Source: Mycobacterium sp. GA-0227b (GTDB lineage Bacteria > Actinomycetota > Actinomycetes > Mycobacteriales > Mycobacteriaceae). From it: a stretch of 64,000 nt of DNA. Below the pieces are notes generated by a model. That model was not told the DNA's origin. It searched no databases and saw nothing but the letters and a program-made list of their open reading frames with translations. How positions within the stretch are numbered: the first letter of the stretch is position 1; each line of letters opens with the position of its first letter. Of this stretch, positions 44,872 through 53,970 are shown one piece after another. A program made the position numbers and the translations under genes. The stretch lies in the NCBI RefSeq assembly GCF_001499855.1, contig NZ_LQIK01000030.1, positions 124,001-188,000 on the forward strand, written 5' to 3'.

Positions 44872-46068
44872 TTGAACCGCGCAGTGGCGCTGCGTATTGC
44901 GGCGTGCGGGATCTTGGGGCTGGGTGCCGCCCTGCTGATCGCCGCGCTGTTGCTGTCCACCTACACCCACAGCAAGATCGCCAAGATTCCGCTGGACCTC
45001 GATGCCACGCTGATCAGCGAGGGCACCGGGACCGCGTTCGACCCGGCATCGCTCAACTCGGCCAAGTTCGTCATCGACCGCGACGTGCCGATGGCGATGC
45101 AGGAGCAGATCTCGGTGGAGTCCCCGTCGAACGCCGACGTGGTGACCCTTCAGGTCGGCAGCTCACTGCGCCGAACCGACAAACAACAGGACACCGGCCT
45201 GCTGCTGGCGATGGTCGACACCGTGACCGTCGACCGCAGCACCGCCGAAGCGGTGTCCAGCGAGAGCAATCCGGGCGGCGCGGTGCAGAAGCCGCGCGCC
45301 ATCGACGACGACAAGCCGCCGACGAACATCGCGCTGCCGCACGAGGGGCTGGCCTACCGGTTCCCGTTCGACACGGAGAAGAAGACCTATTCCGTGTTCG
45401 ACCCGATCGCGCAGAAGGCGTTCGACGCCAATTACGACGGCGAGGAAGACGTCAACGGCATGACCACCTACCGGTTCAGCCAGAACGTCGGCTACGACGC
45501 GGACGGCAAGCTGGTCGAGCCGGTGAAGTACGCCTCGCTCTACGAAGACGACGCCGACAGCGAGGTAACCGCGCGCGCGGCGATGTGGGGAGTGCCCGGT
45601 GAGCCCGACGAGCCGATCACGATGTCGCGGTACTACGCCGCGCAACGCACCTTCTGGGTCGATCCGGTGTCCGGGACCATCGTCAAGAAGGACGAGCACG
45701 GCTACCACTACTACGCCCGCGAGCCGCTCAAGCCCGAGGTGACGTTCGTCGACTACAAGGTCTCGTACAACGAGGAGACCGTCGAATCCCAGGTCGCCAG
45801 CGCCAGCGACGAGCGCGACCGGGTCGCGCTGTGGGGCCGCATCCTGCCGATCACGTTCACCGCGATGGGCCTGGTGCTACTGGTCGGCGGCGCGCTGCTC
45901 GGCTCGTTCAGCCTGCGCGCGGAGTCAGCGCTGATCGATCCGGGGCTTGACGAGGCCGACCACGGGTTCTTCGACACCCAGGGCATCAAGGTGCCCGGCG
46001 CGGAAGCCAAGACCGAGAAGATTCCGACGTCCAGACCGCCCGACCTGCCCCCGGACAGACCGGTCTGA
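44872..46068 (+). CDS. DUF3068 / PorA-family membrane protein
   Basis: A 398-aa protein with an N-terminal membrane helix (ALRIAACGILGLGAALLIAALLL), a large extracytoplasmic domain rich in acidic residues (about 35–340), and a C-terminal helix (LPITFTAMGLVLLVGGALLGSF) followed by a proline-rich cytoplasmic tail. This is the DUF3068 plan, annotated in databases as PorA-family; pore function is not shown here. A TTG start at 44872 is chosen because GGGAGG lies about seven bases upstream and the frame then begins right before the helix; a 29-residue longer version is possible. Counterpart of Rv0227c. The next gene follows after 20 bases. Confidence 0.83.
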   Translation: MNRAVALRIAACGILGLGAALLIAALLLSTYTHSKIAKIPLDLDATLISEGTGTAFDPASLNSAKFVIDRDVPMAMQEQISVESPSNADVVTLQVGSSLRRTDKQQDTGLLLAMVDTVTVDRSTAEAVSSESNPGGAVQKPRAIDDDKPPTNIALPHEGLAYRFPFDTEKKTYSVFDPIAQKAFDANYDGEEDVNGMTTYRFSQNVGYDADGKLVEPVKYASLYEDDADSEVTARAAMWGVPGEPDEPITMSRYYAAQRTFWVDPVSGTIVKKDEHGYHYYAREPLKPEVTFVDYKVSYNEETVESQVASASDERDRVALWGRILPITFTAMGLVLLVGGALLGSFSLRAESALIDPGLDEADHGFFDTQGIKVPGAEAKTEKIPTSRPPDLPPDRPV

Positions 46069-46088
46069 TCACGCGTCTGACCGCGCCG

Positions 46089-47780
46089 TTGCGGGCGCAG
46101 TCGCTGGTGGCTCGCTTCGTGCCGCCCGCCCTCCCTCCGGCCTATGCGCTGGTGCTCGTCCTCGCCGTGACGGCGCCCCTGCTCGCACCGGGGTACCTGC
46201 TGTTGCGTGACGCGGTGTCGACGCCGCGTTCGTACGTGTCCGACGCCGCACTGGGGTTGTCCGAGGCGGCACCGCGTGCGCTGCCGCAGGACTTTTTCGT
46301 GGCGGTCGCGTCGTCGGTCGTCGACGGCGGAGTGGTGGTCAAATCGCTGCTGATCGCCGGGTTGTGGTTGGCGGGCTGGGGCGCGGCCCGGCTGGCCGCA
46401 GCGGTGGTACCCGAATCCGGGGTGGCCGGTCAGTGCGTGGCGACGACGATCGCCGTGTGGAACCCCTATGTCGCCGAACGCCTTCTGCAAGGCCACTGGA
46501 GCCTTCTCGTCGGCTACGGATGCCTGCCGTGGGTGGCCGCCGCGATGCTGGCGATACGGACTCGGCCGTCGTGGTCGGTGGCGGCAGGTCTGGTGTTCTG
46601 GATCGCGCTGGCCGGGCTGACTCCGACCGGGCTGATGCTGGCGGCGACCGTCGCGCTGGTCTGCGCTTTCGCGCCCGGCGACGGGTGGCCGCGGTGGCGG
46701 TGCGCGATTTTCGGGATGGGCGTGGCGGTCGTCGCGGCGCTGCCCTGGCTGGTCGCGGCGATGGTGGCGCGGTCGTTGGAGTCGTCGCAGGCCGACGGGG
46801 TCGCTGCGTTCGCGGCGCGGGCCGAACCCGGGCTCGGGACTCTGATCAGCCTGGCCGGGCTGGGCGGTATCTGGAACGCAGAAGCGGTACCCGCTTCGCG
46901 CACACCGCTTTTCGCCGTCGTAGGCACCGCGGTGTTGCTCGGTGTCGTGACGTTGGGTCTGCCGGTGGTGCTGCGCCGGCGGGCCGCGGTACCGCTGCTG
47001 GTGCTGGCCGCCGTCGCCCTGGTGGTGCCTGCGCTGATGGCCACCGGGCCCGGACTCGCCCTCGTCGAGGCGGCGATCCGCGCGCTGCCCGGCCTCGGAG
47101 TGATACGGGACGGGCAGAAATGGGTGGCGTTGGCGGTGCCCGGGTACGCGCTGGCCGGAGCGGCCGCGGTGCTCACGACGCGACGCTGGCTGCCCGCGGC
47201 GGCGACGGCAATGGTCTGTTGCGCGGCGCTCATCGCGACACTGCCGGATCTGGCGTGGGGCGCGGGCGGCAAGGTTGCGTCGGTGCAGTATCCGCCGGGG
47301 TGGGCGACGGTCGCCGAGATGATCAACGCCGACCCGCGCCCAGTGGCCGTGCTGGGGGTGGACAGCATGCGCCGATTCGACTGGGCGGGTGACGCGCCCG
47401 TACTCGACCCGTTGCCGCGGTGGGTTCGCGCCGAGGTGCTGAGCACCGGCGACCTCCAGATCGGCGACCGGATCGTCTACGGGGAGGGGCAACGCGCGCG
47501 CGAGGTGCAGGAGATCCTCGTCGAAAGCGCCGACCGCGACGCGTTGGCCGATGCCGGCGTCGGGTGGGTCGTCGTCGAATCCAGCGGCGCCGCAGAGCAT
47601 TTGCCGTTGCCCGTGGCGTATACCGATGATGAGCTCACGCTGTACCGGATCGGTGGCTCGTCGCCGGGGGCGGACGGGCGCGGCGTCGTGCTGGCCGCGC
47701 ACCTGGCGTGGCTGGCGATTCTTCTGGTCGGTGGGGGCGCCGCAGTCGTCACGGCAGTTCGAGGCCGTCGGGGCCGTTGA
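46089..47780 (+). CDS. Polytopic membrane protein, Rv0226c-like
   Basis: A 563-aa membrane protein with about 12 predicted helices and short loops, then a soluble C-terminal part (about 420–530) before a last helix. The N-terminal half (AVWNPYVAERLLQGHWSLLVGYG) resembles GT-C glycosyltransferase-like membrane proteins such as the AftD/Emb superfamily, but I see no clear catalytic Asp-rich loop. TTG 46089 is the first usable start, 20 bases after the DUF3068 stop, so the two are co-transcribed. Counterpart of Rv0226c. A role in glycolipid or arabinan assembly is inferred from neighbours. Confidence 0.82.
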   Translation: MRAQSLVARFVPPALPPAYALVLVLAVTAPLLAPGYLLLRDAVSTPRSYVSDAALGLSEAAPRALPQDFFVAVASSVVDGGVVVKSLLIAGLWLAGWGAARLAAAVVPESGVAGQCVATTIAVWNPYVAERLLQGHWSLLVGYGCLPWVAAAMLAIRTRPSWSVAAGLVFWIALAGLTPTGLMLAATVALVCAFAPGDGWPRWRCAIFGMGVAVVAALPWLVAAMVARSLESSQADGVAAFAARAEPGLGTLISLAGLGGIWNAEAVPASRTPLFAVVGTAVLLGVVTLGLPVVLRRRAAVPLLVLAAVALVVPALMATGPGLALVEAAIRALPGLGVIRDGQKWVALAVPGYALAGAAAVLTTRRWLPAAATAMVCCAALIATLPDLAWGAGGKVASVQYPPGWATVAEMINADPRPVAVLGVDSMRRFDWAGDAPVLDPLPRWVRAEVLSTGDLQIGDRIVYGEGQRAREVQEILVESADRDALADAGVGWVVVESSGAAEHLPLPVAYTDDELTLYRIGGSSPGADGRGVVLAAHLAWLAILLVGGGAAVVTAVRGRRGR

Positions 47781-47843
47781 AGTCGCAGGCGATATCGCTT
47801 GCACCGCGGGCCGTACTACGGAAAATGAGCTCCAAGCGATCTG

Positions 47844-47878
47844 CCTGCAGATTAGCAGCAATACAGCTAAACTGCAGG
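47844..47878. promoter_or_regulatory. VapBC operator, 35-bp inverted repeat
   Basis: Arms CCTGCAGATTAGC and GCTAAACTGCAGG pair at 12 of 13 positions around a nine-base centre. The repeat ends one base before the vapB ATG, so it also covers the ribosome site. This is the expected place for VapBC autorepression. Confidence 0.75.
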
Positions 47879-47879
47879 G

Positions 47880-48113
47880 ATGGTTGCCATCACCATCCGT
47901 GACATCCCCGACGACGTGCGCGACGAGTTGGCTGTCCGGGCGGCCAGGGCCGGAAAGTCGCTTCAGGAATACCTGCGCGGAATGCTTGTCGAAACCGCCG
48001 CCAAACCGACAGTGCAGGACACTCTCGCCCGGGCACGAGCGCGCGTTGCGACAACCGGAAGCCGACTCGACGCGGCGACGATCCTCGCCGACAAAGATGC
48101 GGATAAGCGTTGA
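47880..48113 (+). CDS. vapB: VapB antitoxin (FitA-like ribbon-helix-helix)
   Basis: A 77-aa antitoxin. The N-terminus (MVAITIRDIPDDVRDELAVRAARAGKSLQEYLRGML) is a ribbon-helix-helix DNA-binding domain of the FitA/VapB type; the charged C-terminal part would block the VapC active site. The stop overlaps the vapC TTG start, so antitoxin is made first and toxin by coupling. The 35-bp inverted repeat immediately upstream is its likely binding site. The module is inserted between the Rv0226c- and Rv0225-like genes. Confidence 0.9.
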   Translation: MVAITIRDIPDDVRDELAVRAARAGKSLQEYLRGMLVETAAKPTVQDTLARARARVATTGSRLDAATILADKDADKR

Positions 48114-48529
48114 GATTGCGCGTCGTCTGCGATGCCTCCACGATCCTGGCCGCTCTACTGGACTCCGGCGACGACGGTCGATGGGCGACCGCCAAGATCA
48201 GCGAGGGAGATCTCTACGCCCCGACACTTCTGCCGTTCGAGTGTGCCAACGTCATGCGACGACAAGAACTCGCCGGAACGATCACGCCCGACCAAGCCGC
48301 ACAAGCGCATACCGACCTTCTCGACCTGGCGATCGAGTATTGGCCCTACGACTTGCTTGCCGATCGAATCTGGGAACTCCGGGAGAATCTGTCCAGCTAC
48401 GACGCGGCATATGTCGCACTAGCCGAGACGCTGGACGCGACCGTCGTCACCCTGGACCGTCGTATCGGCGGTGCGCCGCGCCTGAGGTGCGAGATCGACA
48501 CGCCGCCTCTGCCTAGACGACGCCGCTGA
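48110..48529 (+). CDS. vapC: VapC toxin, PIN-domain ribonuclease
   Basis: A 139-aa PIN-domain RNase. The four acidic residues that hold Mg2+ are seen in VVCDAS (Asp8), PFECANV (Glu44), SYDAAY (about Asp99) and TLDRRI (about Asp117), so it should be active. The TTG at 48110 overlaps the vapB stop; a second TTG two codons on is also possible. The tail overlaps the convergent glycosyltransferase gene by 17 bases. In M. tuberculosis a VapBC pair (VapBC24) lies elsewhere in this syntenic block, between htdX and the TetR gene, where none exists here. Confidence 0.9.
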   Translation: MRLRVVCDASTILAALLDSGDDGRWATAKISEGDLYAPTLLPFECANVMRRQELAGTITPDQAAQAHTDLLDLAIEYWPYDLLADRIWELRENLSSYDAAYVALAETLDATVVTLDRRIGGAPRLRCEIDTPPLPRRRR

Positions 48530-49673
48530 GGTACTGCCCGCGGTGCACCGACTCCAGCACGGCGCGCATGGCCGTCGCGCTCTGCTGCCAGGAGAACTCA
48601 CCGCAGCGCACATGTGCCTTGGCTCCGAGTTGCTCGCGCAGCACCCGATCCGACAGCAGCTCACCCAGGCCGTCGACCAATTCGTCGAAGTCGTCGACCA
48701 ACAGACCGGTCACCCCGTCGACGATCGAATCGGTCAGGCCGCCGGAGGCCCGGTAGCCGACCGTGGGCACCGAGTGCTGCCCCGCCTCGATGACCGCCAG
48801 CGCCCAACCCTCTTTCCGCGACGGCAACACATGCACCCAGGACTGCTGCAGCACACGATGTTTCGTCTCGTCATCGACGTGCCCGTGGAACGTCACCGCG
48901 TCGGAGATGCCGAGCAGCGCGGCGTGCTCGACGAGCCGCTGCTCCCACCAACCGCCGCCGACGACGTCGAGCGTCAGATCCGGAATGCGGCGCCGCAGCG
49001 CCGCGACGGCTTCGAGCGCGTCCTCAATCTGCTTGTGCGGCACCAACCGCGACAACACCGCGACCCGCGGTGTCGACGCGCGCGCCACGGTCAACGTCGA
49101 CGCCGGCGCCTCGTCGAGCCCGTTGCGCACCACCGCGATCTGACCGGGCCGCACGCCCAACGCCGCCAGGTCTCGCGCCGACGGCAGCGACACGGTCACA
49201 TACTGATTGCGCCGGTGCGCCCGCGGCGACAGCTTCGACTCGACAAACCAGCCGATCCGGCCGATGACCGCGCCTGCGACCGGCCACTGCTCGCGGTGGC
49301 AGTGGTGCACGAGCACAGCGGCTCGACGCCCGTAGGCGAGCCGGGCCATGAACGGGATGCCGTTCTGCGTGTCGATCACCACGTCGGGCCGCACGCGCCG
49401 CAACGGCCCGAGCCCGATGCGGGCCAACACCATCGCCAACCCCGCCCAGATGTAGACGGTGTAGCGCCCGCCGCCACGGCTGACCCGTACCCCGTCGACG
49501 ACCTCGCGGCGCGGTGCCCCCGGATAGCGGGCGGTGCGCAGGGTGACCTCCACACCCGAAGCGACCAACTGGGCGCCGATGCGCTGCAGGTAGGCCTCGC
49601 TGCCGCCGCCCTGCGGGTGGCCGGTGTCGCGCCAGCACAGCAGCAACACCGATCGGAGGGGGCGGTCAGACAT
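48513..49673 (-). CDS. GT4-family glycosyltransferase, Rv0225-like
   Basis: A 386-aa GT-B glycosyltransferase. The N-terminal domain has RDTGHPQGGGSEAYLQRI, the loop contacting the acceptor; the C-terminal domain shows SRLVPHKQIEDALEA and the retaining EX7E motif RKEGWALAVIEAG. The ATG at 49673 gives the normal N-terminus just before LLLCW; an in-frame extension upstream is ignored. It is divergent from the methyltransferase, with overlapping regulatory regions. Sugar donor and acceptor are unknown; envelope glycolipid synthesis is likely from neighbours. Confidence 0.9.
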   Translation of the reverse strand: MSDRPLRSVLLLCWRDTGHPQGGGSEAYLQRIGAQLVASGVEVTLRTARYPGAPRREVVDGVRVSRGGGRYTVYIWAGLAMVLARIGLGPLRRVRPDVVIDTQNGIPFMARLAYGRRAAVLVHHCHREQWPVAGAVIGRIGWFVESKLSPRAHRRNQYVTVSLPSARDLAALGVRPGQIAVVRNGLDEAPASTLTVARASTPRVAVLSRLVPHKQIEDALEAVAALRRRIPDLTLDVVGGGWWEQRLVEHAALLGISDAVTFHGHVDDETKHRVLQQSWVHVLPSRKEGWALAVIEAGQHSVPTVGYRASGGLTDSIVDGVTGLLVDDFDELVDGLGELLSDRVLREQLGAKAHVRCGEFSWQQSATAMRAVLESVHRGQYLSGVV

Positions 49674-49695
49674 CCGCCCCAGCCTAATGGCTGCG

Positions 49696-49701
49696 TAGGG
49701 T
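49696..49701 (+). promoter_or_regulatory. Leaderless -10 element for the methyltransferase gene
   Basis: TAGGGT ends six bases before the GTG at 49708 with no ribosome site. Confidence 0.35.
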
Positions 49702-49707
49702 CGCGCT

Positions 49708-50496
49708 GTGGTCACCGACCTGTTCGCTCGCCGCGCGACGCTGTCGCGGTCGCTGCGCCTGCTGAGCGAATTCCGCTTCGAGCAGCGTGACCCGGCCCGG
49801 TTCTACGGCGCGCTCGCCGAGGACACCGCCACGATGGTCGCCGACTTGTGGCATGGCGTGAACGGCTCATCACCGGCCGGCCGGACCGTGCTCGACGTCG
49901 GCGGCGGACCGGGCTACTACTCGGAATCGTTCAGCGGCAGGGGGCTTCGGTATATCGGCGTGGAACCCGATCCGGCGGAGATGCACGGTGGTCCCGCGAC
50001 GACGACGGCCGCCACGTACGTGCGGGCATCCGGGATGGCGTTGCCGTTCGCCGACGCCAGCGTCGACATCTGCCTGTCGTCGAATGTCGCCGAGCACGTG
50101 CCACAGCCATGGCGGATGGGGCGCGAGATGCTTCGGGTGACCAGGCCCGGCGGGCTGGTGGTGCTGTCGTACACGGTGTGGCTGGGCCCGTTCGGCGGCC
50201 ACGAGACCGGCCTGTGGCACTACCTCGGCGGCGCCCGCGCGGCGCGCAGATACGCCCGCAAGCATGGCCATCCGGCGAAGAACAACTACGGCTCGTCACT
50301 GTTCGCTGTGCATGCGCGCGACGGGCTGCAGTGGGCGGCGAGCACCGGATCCCTGGTCGCCGCTTTCCCCCGCTACCACCCGCGATGGGCGTGGTCGCTG
50401 ACGAACGTCCCGGTGCTCAGAGAGTTCCTGGTGAGCAATCTGGTGCTGGTCTTGAGGCCGCCGACTGGAACAGGTTCTACTTTCGCCGGTTCGTAG
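49708..50496 (+). CDS. SAM-dependent methyltransferase, Rv0224c-like
   Basis: A 262-aa class I methyltransferase. Motif I is VLDVGGGPGYYS with the acidic end of the next strand in YIGVEPD; motif II/III is GMALPFADASVDICLSSNVAEHV, followed by RMGREMLRVTRPGGLVVLSY. It probably methylates a lipid or sugar made by neighbouring enzymes. Start GTG 49708 follows a -10 element. Its last codons contain a KstR-like operator for the next gene. Confidence 0.9.
   Translation: MVTDLFARRATLSRSLRLLSEFRFEQRDPARFYGALAEDTATMVADLWHGVNGSSPAGRTVLDVGGGPGYYSESFSGRGLRYIGVEPDPAEMHGGPATTTAATYVRASGMALPFADASVDICLSSNVAEHVPQPWRMGREMLRVTRPGGLVVLSYTVWLGPFGGHETGLWHYLGGARAARRYARKHGHPAKNNYGSSLFAVHARDGLQWAASTGSLVAAFPRYHPRWAWSLTNVPVLREFLVSNLVLVLRPPTGTGSTFAGS
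50466..50479 (+). promoter_or_regulatory. KstR-type operator before the aldehyde dehydrogenase gene
   Basis: TGGAACAGGTTCTA is a perfect match to the KstR consensus TnnAACnnGTTnnA. It lies 31 bases before the ATG, within the end of the methyltransferase gene. From memory, Rv0223c, the orthologue, is a KstR target in M. tuberculosis. Confidence 0.7.
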
Positions 50497-50510
50497 GTAG
50501 TGTGACGGGC

Positions 50511-51986
50511 ATGACACAGAGCACCGCGTTTCGGACCGAGTGGGACAAGCTGTTCATCGGCGGTAAGTGGGTCGAGCCGTCGTCGCCTGAGGTCATCGAG
50601 GTGCATTCGCCGGCGACCGGCGAGCTCGTCGGCAAGGTGCCGCTGGCCGAGGAGGCCGACGTCGACGCCGCTTGCACAGCCGCCCGCAAGGCGTTCGACG
50701 AGGGCCCGTGGCCGCAGATGTCGCCGCAGGAGCGCGCGGCCGTGATCGGCGCCGCCACCAAGCTGATGGAGGAGCGCGGCGACGAGCTGAAGTTCCTGCT
50801 GGCCGCCGAGACCGGCCAGCCGCAGACGATCGTCGACATGATGCAGTACGGCGCCGCGATGTCGGCATTCCAGTACTACGCGGGCGCCGCGGACAAGTTC
50901 GCCTGGAAAGAGATCCGCGACGGCATCTACGGCCAGACGCTGGTCGTGCGGGAGCCGATCGGTGTCGTCGGGGCCATCACCGCCTGGAACGTGCCGTTCT
51001 TCCTGGCGGCCAACAAGCTCGGGCCCGCGCTGCTCGCCGGCTGCACCGTCGTGCTCAAGCCCGCCGCCGAGACGCCGCTGTCGGTGTTCGCGATGGCCGA
51101 GATGTTCGCCGAGGCCGGCCTGCCCGAGGGCGTGCTGTCGATCGTGCCCGGCGCCGCCGAGACCGGCCGCGCGTTGACCGCCAACCCCGAAATCGACAAG
51201 TACACGTTCACCGGCAGCTCGGCGGTCGGCAAGGAGGTCGCCAAGATCGCCGCCGATCGGCTCAAGCCCTGCACACTGGAGCTGGGCGGCAAGTCGGCGG
51301 CCATCATCCTCGAAGACGCCGACCTCGACTCCACGCTGCCGATGCTCGGCTTCTCCGGCGTGATGAACAGCGGCCAGGCCTGCGTCGCGCAGACCCGCAT
51401 CCTCGCGCCGCGGTCGCGTTACGACGAGGTGGTCGAGAAGATCGCCAACTTCATCTCGGCGATGCCGGTCGGACTGCCCGACGACCCGAACGCCGCGATC
51501 GGCCCGCTGATCAGCGAGAAGCAGCGCGAACGCGTCGAGAGCTACATCAAGAAGGGCGTCGACGAGGGCGCACGGCTGGTCACCGGCGGCGGGCGTCCCG
51601 ACGGGCTGGACAGCGGCTGGTTCGTGCAGCCGACGGTGTTCGCCGACGTCGACAACGCGATGACGATCGCCCAGGAGGAGATCTTCGGTCCGGTACTCGC
51701 GGTGATTCCCTACGAGACCGAAGAAGACGCGATCCGCATCGCCAACGACTCGGTCTACGGGCTGGCCGGCAGCGTGTGGACCACCGACAACAAGAAGGCC
51801 CTCGAGGTCGCCTCGAAGATCCGCACCGGCACGTACGCGGTCAACATGTACGCGTTCGATCCGGGCGCGCCGTTCGGCGGCTACAAGAACTCCGGTATCG
51901 GCCGCGAGAACGGGCCCGAGGGCATCGAGGCCTATGTCGAGCACAAGAGCGTGCTGCTGCCGTTCGGCTACACCCCCGAGGACTGA
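50511..51986 (+). CDS. NAD-dependent aldehyde dehydrogenase, Rv0223c-like
   Basis: A 491-aa aldehyde dehydrogenase that oxidises aldehydes to acids with NAD(P)+. Catalytic residues are visible: the Asn in AITAWNVPFF, Glu in TLELGGKSAA, Cys in NSGQACVAQTRIL, and EEIFGPVLAV near the end. The ATG at 50511 is at the usual place for the family and lies just downstream of a perfect KstR-like operator. This suggests induction during sterol catabolism; the aldehyde could be a side-chain product, which is inference. Confidence 0.93.
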   Translation: MTQSTAFRTEWDKLFIGGKWVEPSSPEVIEVHSPATGELVGKVPLAEEADVDAACTAARKAFDEGPWPQMSPQERAAVIGAATKLMEERGDELKFLLAAETGQPQTIVDMMQYGAAMSAFQYYAGAADKFAWKEIRDGIYGQTLVVREPIGVVGAITAWNVPFFLAANKLGPALLAGCTVVLKPAAETPLSVFAMAEMFAEAGLPEGVLSIVPGAAETGRALTANPEIDKYTFTGSSAVGKEVAKIAADRLKPCTLELGGKSAAIILEDADLDSTLPMLGFSGVMNSGQACVAQTRILAPRSRYDEVVEKIANFISAMPVGLPDDPNAAIGPLISEKQRERVESYIKKGVDEGARLVTGGGRPDGLDSGWFVQPTVFADVDNAMTIAQEEIFGPVLAVIPYETEEDAIRIANDSVYGLAGSVWTTDNKKALEVASKIRTGTYAVNMYAFDPGAPFGGYKNSGIGRENGPEGIEAYVEHKSVLLPFGYTPED

Positions 51987-52004
51987 GGCCTCTTAGCGCG
52001 TTCC

Positions 52005-52045
52005 TCTGACTTCGTCGTGGGCCCAGCTCGCCGAAGTTGGTCAGA
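52005..52045. terminator. Imperfect hairpin between convergent genes
   Basis: TCTGACTTCG and CGAAGT-N3-TCAGA form a bulged stem around a loop of about 17 bases, between the aldehyde dehydrogenase and the convergent dehydrogenase stop. No T-run follows; it is a weak bidirectional terminator candidate. Confidence 0.35.
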
Positions 52046-53876
52046 AGGCCCCTTCGGGTAGGTCCATCACCTCGAGGCCGACCTTCTCGACGATGCCGCG
52101 CCGGGCGCGCAACGGCGGCAACATGTTCTCGGCGAAGAAATTCGCGGCGGCGACCTTGCCGGTGTAGAACGCGCGGTCGCTGTCGGAGACATCGCCGTCC
52201 ATGGCCGCCAGCGCGATCTCGGCCTGGCGCAACAGCAGCCAGCCGATGAACAGGTCGCCGACCGCGAGCAGGAACGGCACCGACTCCAGGCCGACGCGGT
52301 ACAACTCGCGCGGGTTCTCCTGCGCGGAGATCAGGTATCCGGTCAGCGTTGCCGTCATGGTCTGCACGTCCTGCAGTGCGGTGGCCAGCAGGGCGCGACC
52401 ATCCGCGAGTTCGGGACGCGCGGTTTCGCTGGCGATGAACCGCTGGATCTGATCGGCCACGTGCGTGAGCGCCGCGCCTTGGTCGCGGGCGATCTTACGA
52501 AAGAAGAAGTCCTGCGCCTGGATTGCGGTGGTGCCCTCGTAGAGCGAGTCGATCTTGGCGTCGCGGATGTACTGCTCGATCGGATAGTCCTGAAGGAACC
52601 CCGAACCGCCCAGCGTCTGCAGCGATTCGGTCAGACACTGGTACGCGCGCTCGGAGCCAACGCCTTTGACGATCGGCAGCAGCAGATCGTTGACCCGGTC
52701 GGCCATCTCGCCGTCGGCACCGGAGACGATCTGCGCGACGACGCTGTCCTGATGGGCTGCTGTGTAGAGGTAGAGGGCACGTAGCCCCTCGGCATAGGAC
52801 TTCTGCGTCAGCAGTGCACGGCGCACATCGGGGTGGTGCATGATCGTCACCCGGGGCGCGTTCTTGTCCGTCATCTGGGTCATGTCGGCGCCCTGCACCC
52901 GGGTCTTTGCGTAATCCAGCGCGTTGAGGTAGCCGGTCGACAGCGTGGCGATCGCCTTGGTGCCCACCATCATTCGGGCGTACTCGATCACTTTGAACAT
53001 CTGGGCGATACCGTTGTGGGTGTCGTTGACCAGCCACCCCACCGCGGGCACGCCGTGTTGGCCGAAGGTCAGCTCGCAGGTCGCCGACACCTTCAGCCCC
53101 ATCTTGTGCTCGAGACCGGTGACGAAGACTCCGTTGCGTTCGCCGATTTCACCGCTCTCGGGGTCGAAGTGGTACTTCGGCACCAAGAACAAGCTCAGCC
53201 CCTTGGTGCCCGGCCCCGCGCCTTCGGGCCGGGCCAACACCAGATGGAAGATGTTCTCGAACAGGTCGTCGGTGTCGCCGTTGGTGATGAACCGCTTCAC
53301 CCCGTCGAGATGCCATGTGCCGTCGGGCTGTTGGGCGGCCTTGGTGCGGGCGGCGCCGACGTCGGATCCGGCGTCGGGCTCGGTGAGCACCATCGTCGCG
53401 GCCCAGTTGCGCTCGACCATCAACGCGGCCCAGTGGCGCTGATCCTCGTTGCCGATGTCGTTGAGGATGTCGGCCATCGTCGATCCGGCGTGGTACATGA
53501 ACACCGCCGGTTGGGCGCCCAACGGCAACTCGTTGATCGCCCACTCCACGACTGCCGGGGCCGGTACTCCGCCGATCTCCTCGGCCATGCCGACACGGAA
53601 CCACTCGCCCTGATGCCAGGCCTGAAACGACTTCTTGAACGCTTCGGGCAGGGTCACCTCGTGGGTGGCCGGGTCGAACGTCGGCGGATGCCGGTCACAT
53701 TCGGCGAAGGACTCGGCGACCGGACCCTCGGCCAGGCGGGCCGCCTCGTCGAGCATCTGCCGCACCGACTCGCCGTCGAGGTCGCCGAACTCGCCGGTCG
53801 CCAGCGCCTTGTCGAGGTCCAGCACCTCGAAGAGATTGAACTCCAGATCGCGCACGTTGCTTCTGTAGTGGCTCAT
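52041..53876 (-). CDS. FadE5-like acyl-CoA dehydrogenase, second copy
   Basis: A 611-aa acyl-CoA dehydrogenase of exactly FadE5 length and collinear along its whole sequence with the protein at 23600–25435. Both start MSHY(K/R)SNVRD and share MVLTEPDAGSDVGAARTK and DSLYEGTTAIQAQDFFFRK with the catalytic Glu. Differences are concentrated near residues 40–130 and the C-terminal fifth, so the substrate may differ. It lies in the accessory segment between the Rv0223c-like and Rv0222-like genes and has no counterpart there in M. tuberculosis that I recall. A 22-bp dyad upstream is shared with a divergent TetR gene, its probable repressor. Confidence 0.92.
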   Translation of the reverse strand: MSHYRSNVRDLEFNLFEVLDLDKALATGEFGDLDGESVRQMLDEAARLAEGPVAESFAECDRHPPTFDPATHEVTLPEAFKKSFQAWHQGEWFRVGMAEEIGGVPAPAVVEWAINELPLGAQPAVFMYHAGSTMADILNDIGNEDQRHWAALMVERNWAATMVLTEPDAGSDVGAARTKAAQQPDGTWHLDGVKRFITNGDTDDLFENIFHLVLARPEGAGPGTKGLSLFLVPKYHFDPESGEIGERNGVFVTGLEHKMGLKVSATCELTFGQHGVPAVGWLVNDTHNGIAQMFKVIEYARMMVGTKAIATLSTGYLNALDYAKTRVQGADMTQMTDKNAPRVTIMHHPDVRRALLTQKSYAEGLRALYLYTAAHQDSVVAQIVSGADGEMADRVNDLLLPIVKGVGSERAYQCLTESLQTLGGSGFLQDYPIEQYIRDAKIDSLYEGTTAIQAQDFFFRKIARDQGAALTHVADQIQRFIASETARPELADGRALLATALQDVQTMTATLTGYLISAQENPRELYRVGLESVPFLLAVGDLFIGWLLLRQAEIALAAMDGDVSDSDRAFYTGKVAAANFFAENMLPPLRARRGIVEKVGLEVMDLPEGAF

Positions 53877-53970
53877 GACGAGCGCCTTTCCCTCTCCGCG
53901 TCGAGCCCGAGCGTAGCCGTCCGGTCATGCCCTGACCTGCACTTCGCGCGGAGAATCCGGGGCACGACGG

